This document shows positions 60,273 to 64,000 of a stretch of DNA of 64,000 bases, piece after piece (position 1 is the stretch's first letter; each line of letters opens with the position of its first letter). The translations under genes and the position numbers were made by a program. This DNA comes from CAVZZG01 sp963779685 (GTDB lineage Bacteria; Actinomycetota; Thermoleophilia; Gaiellales; F1-60-MAGs149). A model generated the notes under the pieces. The model did not search any database, was not told where the DNA came from, and saw only the letters and a program-made list of their open reading frames with translations. The stretch covers positions 930,001 to 994,000 of the forward strand of contig CAVZZG010000001.1 of the NCBI GenBank assembly GCA_963779685.1. The letters are read 5' to 3'.

Positions 60273-61379
60273 CTAGAGCTCCTTGGCGCGGCGCCGACCG
60301 CGCTCGTAGACGGGGTGCTCCACGAGCGTGCCGGGGATCTCCTCGCCGCCGACCCGGGCCGTGACTGCCGTGCCGGGGGCGATCAGGTCGCGTCGCACCT
60401 TGCAGAGACCCAGCGTGCGCCCGCCGAGGTACGGCGACTCGACGGCCTGCGTGACGAATCCCGCCTCGGCTCCGTCGATCAGGAGAGCGGCTCCGCTGGC
60501 CGCGTCCCCGCCCGCGTCGAGGCTGACGCTCGTGAGCCGCAGCGTGGTGGCGTCGCGGTCGCGCAGGCAGCCCTCGCGGCCCTGGAACGGTCCCTTCTCG
60601 AGATCCACCGACCACCCCAGGCCGCACTCGTACGGCGAGACGGTCGGGTCGTACTCCACGCCGCCGATGATGAAGCCGCCTTCGATGCGGAACAGGTCGA
60701 GGGCGACCATGCCGATGACCGCCATGCCGTGCTGGGCGCCGGCTGCGACGAGGGCGTCCCACAACGCGAGCGCGTGGCGCTCCTCGGCCCAGAGCTCGAA
60801 GCCGAGCTCGGCGGTGTAGCCGAGCCGGGTCATGAACACCGGGATGCCGGCGATCTCGACGTCCTCGCGGAACGTGTAGTACGGGAACCGTTCGTTGGAG
60901 AGGTCGGCGTTCGCGAGGCCCTGCAGGATCGTGCGCGACGCCGGCCCCTGCAGGCAGAGGTGGGGGAGGGCGTCCGTCACCTCCCGCACCACGACGTCGG
61001 CCGGCGCGCGCTCGGCGAAGAGGGCGTGGTCGCGGTCGTTCGCGCCGCAGAAGCGGATGCGGTCGTCGCCGCGGTTGAGCACCGTGCAGTCGTCGATCAT
61101 CTTGCCGTCTTCGTCGCACAACGCCCCGTAGGCGATCTGACCCGGCGCGAGGCGCGACACGTCCCGGGTCACGAGTCCGTTCACGAAGGCAAGCGAGCCG
61201 GGACCTTCGAGCTCGACCTTGCGCAGCATCGAGAAGTCCATCAGCGCCGCCGCCTCGCGACACGCCCGCCACTCGGCGGGCGTGTCGGTCACGACGGAAG
61301 GCGCCAGGTACCCGAACAGGTCCATCCACTGGTCGGTCATTGCGGCCAGGCGGGGATGGAAGATCGTTGCTTTGCTCAT
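60273..61379 (-). CDS. GcvT-family aminomethyltransferase/folate-dependent demethylase
   Basis: 368 aa. ALMDFSMLRKVELEGPGSLAF, VNGLVTRDVSRLAPGQIAYG, CDEDGKMIDDCTVLNRGDD, LCLQGPASRTILQGL, TRLGYTAELGFELWAEE and DLFRIEGGFIIGGVEYDPTV (folate-site Glu/Gly) are the GcvT/DmgDH C-terminal fold. Likely captures formaldehyde-level carbon as methylene-tetrahydrofolate. It starts 14 nt after the trimethylamine dehydrogenase gene, which would release formaldehyde, so the two are probably functionally coupled. Distinct from the DmdA-like protein at 48.4 kb. Confidence 0.88.
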   Translation of the reverse strand: MSKATIFHPRLAAMTDQWMDLFGYLAPSVVTDTPAEWRACREAAALMDFSMLRKVELEGPGSLAFVNGLVTRDVSRLAPGQIAYGALCDEDGKMIDDCTVLNRGDDRIRFCGANDRDHALFAERAPADVVVREVTDALPHLCLQGPASRTILQGLANADLSNERFPYYTFREDVEIAGIPVFMTRLGYTAELGFELWAEERHALALWDALVAAGAQHGMAVIGMVALDLFRIEGGFIIGGVEYDPTVSPYECGLGWSVDLEKGPFQGREGCLRDRDATTLRLTSVSLDAGGDAASGAALLIDGAEAGFVTQAVESPYLGGRTLGLCKVRRDLIAPGTAVTARVGGEEIPGTLVEHPVYERGRRRAKEL

Positions 61380-61392
61380 CGTTCGATCAGGA

Positions 61393-63513
61393 TCATACGC
61401 CGGTCAACTCGCGCTGGTACACGCGGCGTTCGCGGAGGTACGGCAGCGGGATCGACGGGTCGGGCGAATCGATCTCGCGGGCCAGGCGGTGACCGGAGAA
61501 GACGGCATCGGCGAGCAGCCGCGGCGCCTCGCAGTCGCCGATCCGGTAGAGGCCCTTGACGCCCTCCGCGTGCAGGCGCTCGAGTCCGATCACGTCCTTG
61601 CACTGGCGGAACAGCGCCTCGTCGGAGTGGCGCCCGGTCACCAGCACGACGCCGTCGACCTCCCAGGTGTGCTCGTGGCCGTCCGTGTCGAAGACGTGCG
61701 TCGAGGTGACGCGTCCCGCCTCGATCAGGGTGGGCAGGTGGTAGGGAACGATCTCGACGCCCAGCTTGTGCAGCCGGCGGTGCATGTTCGGCGCCTCGAG
61801 CGTGAAGTGCATGTAGGGGCAGATCGTGCCGAGGTGCGTCATGAGCGTGACCTGCTTGCCCTCGCCGGCGAGCTTGTCGGCCAGCGACACGCCCATGAAG
61901 TAACCGTCGTTGTCCACGATCAGGACGCGGTTGCCGGGCAGCTCCTTGCCCTCGGCCATCAGCTGCTCGGGGGTTGCGACGTGCGGCAGGCCGGCGTCGG
62001 CACCGGCGATGACGTCGTGGCTGCAGCCGTTGAGGCCATCGGCGTTCCAGGCCGAGCCGGTCGCGATCACGACGTACTCGGCGCCGTACTCGGCGACGTC
62101 CTGTGCCGTGAGGGCGACGTTCCGCACCACCTCGACGTTCTTCAGCTTGTCGAGCTGGATCCTGCGGTAGTCGACCAGGCGACCCCACTCGCCGAGCCCT
62201 GGCAGGCGCGGGATCCAGCGCATGGCGCCGCCGATGTCGTCCTGCGCCTCGACCAGCTGGACGCGACGCATGCCCCGCTTGCCGAGCACCATCGCGCACT
62301 CCATGCCGGCCGGGCCCGCGCCGACGACGAGCACGTCGTTGTCGGCATTGGCGGCCCGCTCGAACCGCTCGGGGTGCCAGCCGCGGCGATACTCCTCGCC
62401 CGCGGTGGCGTTCTGCGTGCAGATCAGCGGCGGGCCTCCGATCTCCCAGCGCGAGATGCAGACGTTGCAGCCGATGCACTCGCGGATGTCCTCGGTCCGG
62501 CCCTCGCGGATCTTGCTGGGCAGGTAGGGATCGGCGGTGGACGGCCGGCAGGTGGCGATGATGTCGATGGAGCCGCCCTTGATCGCGTCGACCATCGCGT
62601 CAGGGCTCGTCCAGCGACCCACCCCGAGCACGGGCTTGGTGGTCACCTCGCGGATGCGCCGCTGCCACGGCAGGGCGCGGCCCTGCGGGTAGAAGCGGGA
62701 GGGCGTCGCGTCCTCGCCCCACTCGGCGATGCCGGAGAGGTTGATGTCCCACACGTCCACGAGGTGGTCGACCATCTGGACGAAGGGGACGCAGTCTCGT
62801 TCCAGTTGCGTACCGGCCTCGCCGATGAGCATGTCCGTCGACATGCGCACCGCGATCGCCGTGTCGTGACCGACGGCGTCGCGCACCTGTTCGATGGTCT
62901 CGCGCCAGAAGCGGGCGCGGTTCTCGAGCGAGCCGCCGTACTCGTCCGTCCGCTTGTTGTAGAACGGCGTCAGGAACTGCTGCGGCAGGTAGGAGTGCGA
63001 GCCGTACACGTACACGATGTCGAACCCGGCCTGGCGGGCGCGCTTCGCAGCCTCGACGTAGAGCCCCTGGACGTAGTGGATGTCGTCGCGATCCATCTCG
63101 AGGCAGTACGACAGGTACTCGAAATCGGAGGCGATCTGCGAGGGGCCCTTCGGCACGCAGCGGGTCTCCATGCAGGGAGCGTGCGGCCCCCCGTACCAGA
63201 GCTCGCAGGCGGCGAGGGCATCGTGCTCGTGCAGCATCTCGCACATCAGCGACAGGTTCGCGACGTCGTCGTCATCCCAGAGCCTCGCCGAGACCCGGTG
63301 GGTGTCGTCGGACTCGGGCGAGATCGAGCAGTACTCCGTGCAGACCGCGCCGAACCCGCCCTCCGCCTTGACGGCGCGGAAGACCGCCTGGCTGTAGGGC
63401 TTCTCCGAGCCGAACCCGTTGCAGTGCGGGATCTGGTAGAAGCGGTTCTTCATGACCTTCGGGCCGATCGCGATCGGCTCGAAGAGCAGCTCGTAGCGCG
63501 GATCCATGGCCAT
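61393..63513 (-). CDS. tmd: Trimethylamine dehydrogenase (FMN, [4Fe-4S])
   Basis: 706 aa; family about 730. N-terminal old-yellow-enzyme barrel starting FEPIAIGPKVMKNRFYQIPH with CNGFG (the Cys that carries 6-S-cysteinyl FMN in TMADH, residue 31 here), cluster motif ECIGCNVCISRWEIGG with the fourth Cys in PLICTQNATAG, then an ADP-binding domain VLVVGAGPAGMECAMVLGKR. The residues forming the trimethylammonium bowl in TMADH are conserved (Tyr61, the Trp in DVWDI, Trp in CISRW), as are Ser75 and Trp106, which differ in dimethylamine dehydrogenase. Oxidises trimethylamine to dimethylamine and formaldehyde. ATG at 63513 has GAGGAG 7 nt upstream. Confidence 0.93.
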   Translation of the reverse strand: MAMDPRYELLFEPIAIGPKVMKNRFYQIPHCNGFGSEKPYSQAVFRAVKAEGGFGAVCTEYCSISPESDDTHRVSARLWDDDDVANLSLMCEMLHEHDALAACELWYGGPHAPCMETRCVPKGPSQIASDFEYLSYCLEMDRDDIHYVQGLYVEAAKRARQAGFDIVYVYGSHSYLPQQFLTPFYNKRTDEYGGSLENRARFWRETIEQVRDAVGHDTAIAVRMSTDMLIGEAGTQLERDCVPFVQMVDHLVDVWDINLSGIAEWGEDATPSRFYPQGRALPWQRRIREVTTKPVLGVGRWTSPDAMVDAIKGGSIDIIATCRPSTADPYLPSKIREGRTEDIRECIGCNVCISRWEIGGPPLICTQNATAGEEYRRGWHPERFERAANADNDVLVVGAGPAGMECAMVLGKRGMRRVQLVEAQDDIGGAMRWIPRLPGLGEWGRLVDYRRIQLDKLKNVEVVRNVALTAQDVAEYGAEYVVIATGSAWNADGLNGCSHDVIAGADAGLPHVATPEQLMAEGKELPGNRVLIVDNDGYFMGVSLADKLAGEGKQVTLMTHLGTICPYMHFTLEAPNMHRRLHKLGVEIVPYHLPTLIEAGRVTSTHVFDTDGHEHTWEVDGVVLVTGRHSDEALFRQCKDVIGLERLHAEGVKGLYRIGDCEAPRLLADAVFSGHRLAREIDSPDPSIPLPYLRERRVYQRELTGV

Positions 63514-63589
63514 GGCTCGGCTCCTCTCGTTGAGCACGGCCGGAGTCCGCGGGCGCCTGGCCCGCAGCCGGCTCGACGGATGAGACAGC

Positions 63590-64000
63590 ATGCGTGGACC
63601 GCAGTCAACGGCGCCGGCCATCGTCTGCGGCAAACCCGACGCAACCTCTACGGGCTTGTACGATGCCGGGATCGAGCGCTGGCATCTTCCGTCGGTCGAC
63701 GCAACCGGGCAACGCGATCCGCGGGTGCTCTTCTCGACCCGCGAATGCCGGGCGGTCGTGATCGACCTTCGCGAGGGCGACGCGCTCGGCGAGCACTCCG
63801 TGCGCGAACGGGCGACGATCCAGGTCGTCGCGGGCTCCGTCTCGATCAGCGCCGGCGACCAGACGGTCGAGGCCGGGTCGGGCACGCTCGTGACGTTCGC
63901 GCCCGGCGAGCGACACAGCCTGCGCGCGCTGCAGGACGCGCGGGTCCTGCTGCTGCTGGCACCGTGGCCGGCCGAATCGCACTACTCGCCAGGCGAGGCG
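63590..64000 (+). CDS. Partial cupin-domain protein, cut by the right window edge
   Basis: At least 137 residues from the ATG at 63590, open to the window end. The cupin core reads VVIDLREGDALGEHSVRERA, TIQVVAGSVSISAGDQTVEAG, GTLVTFAPGERHSLRAL with the second-motif His in GERHSL; the first motif has one His (GEHS). Divergent from the trimethylamine dehydrogenase gene with 76 nt between starts. Function unknown; small cupins of this type often bind ligands or regulate neighbours. Confidence 0.7.
   Translation, partial: MRGPQSTAPAIVCGKPDATSTGLYDAGIERWHLPSVDATGQRDPRVLFSTRECRAVVIDLREGDALGEHSVRERATIQVVAGSVSISAGDQTVEAGSGTLVTFAPGERHSLRALQDARVLLLLAPWPAESHYSPGEA

Noticed and set aside
58980..61559. 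859-residue open frame antisense to amtB and the GcvT-like gene
   Set aside because: Shadow of two well-recognised genes on the other strand; His/Asp/Arg-rich low-complexity translation.

Overview
The window is a high-GC stretch (roughly 70% by eye) from an actinobacterium. The gene content (SigG-type and small ECF sigma factors, a UPF0182 membrane protein, SoxR) and a recurrent leaderless promoter layout (TANNNT placed 6-7 nt before ATG/GTG) point to Actinomycetota, most likely a soil Thermoleophilia/Gaiellales-type lineage; that lineage call is inference. Genes are dense, many are joined by ATGA/GTGA/TGATG overlaps, and no rRNA, tRNA, IS transposase or CRISPR array was seen.

Layout. 0-6.7 kb: exopolysaccharide functions (GNAT/CelD-like, chain-length tyrosine-kinase-like ATPase, polysaccharide deacetylase, secreted beta-helix protein, O-antigen-ligase-like polymerase). 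6.7-10.7 kb: a minus-strand operon of a 3-hydroxyisobutyrate-dehydrogenase-like enzyme, an RraA-family protein and two different ATP-grasp ligases. 10.8-18.4 kb: SulP transporter, two PAP2 phosphatases, a diacylglycerol-kinase-family protein, a SigG-type sigma factor, an MFS exporter and a flavodoxin. 18.4-27.4 kb: chromate transporter, a PLP decarboxylase behind a short leader ORF, and a catabolic operon (split transketolase, cupin, D-threonine-aldolase-like enzyme, D-amino-acid-oxidase-like flavoenzyme, acylating aldehyde dehydrogenase, 4-hydroxy-2-oxovalerate aldolase) read away from a divergent soxR through a promoter with a 19-bp spacer. 27.8-32.2 kb: HpaI-type aldolase, 2-hydroxyacid dehydrogenase, ArsR/SRPBCC pair, a candidate selenoprotein of the AhpC/TSA-like fold, and a proline-iminopeptidase-like hydrolase. 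32.2-40.4 kb: a complete dpp-type peptide importer with D-aminopeptidase and a beta-lactamase-fold hydrolase. 40.4-51.3 kb: UPF0182, saccharopine-dehydrogenase-like, SDR, PfkB kinase, a gamma-lyase/DmdA-like/PhnD-like operon, and an FKBP isomerase. 51.3-56.9 kb: a minus-strand operon with citryl-CoA-lyase-like, PaaK-like ligase, VOC, GST, DegT aminotransferase and Gfo/Idh genes. 56.9-64 kb: an ECF sigma factor with a likely membrane partner, an amidinotransferase-fold hydrolase, AmtB, a GcvT-like protein, trimethylamine dehydrogenase, and a partial cupin.

Themes. Much of the window is amine, amino-acid and peptide catabolism: import and trimming of D-peptides, oxidative deamination, aldol cleavage to pyruvate plus aldehyde, trimethylamine demethylation with folate capture of C1 units, and ammonium transport. 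At least ten apparent single-base insertions interrupt seven otherwise well-conserved genes (30.3-40.9 kb and 55.6-56.8 kb). All have the same sign and preserve the downstream frame, so they look like consensus errors rather than decay. Those genes are annotated across the breaks.

The most unusual observations are: (1) an in-frame TGA at the first position of a CxxC-type redox motif (UxxC), with a SECIS-like hairpin 17 nt downstream and a leaderless start upstream; (2) the SoxR-type promoter driving a metabolic operon; (3) two non-coding elements of about 185 bp with terminal inverted repeats, plus a pair of GGGGAC-type palindromic repeats; (4) an 11-codon leaderless leader ORF overlapping a decarboxylase start.
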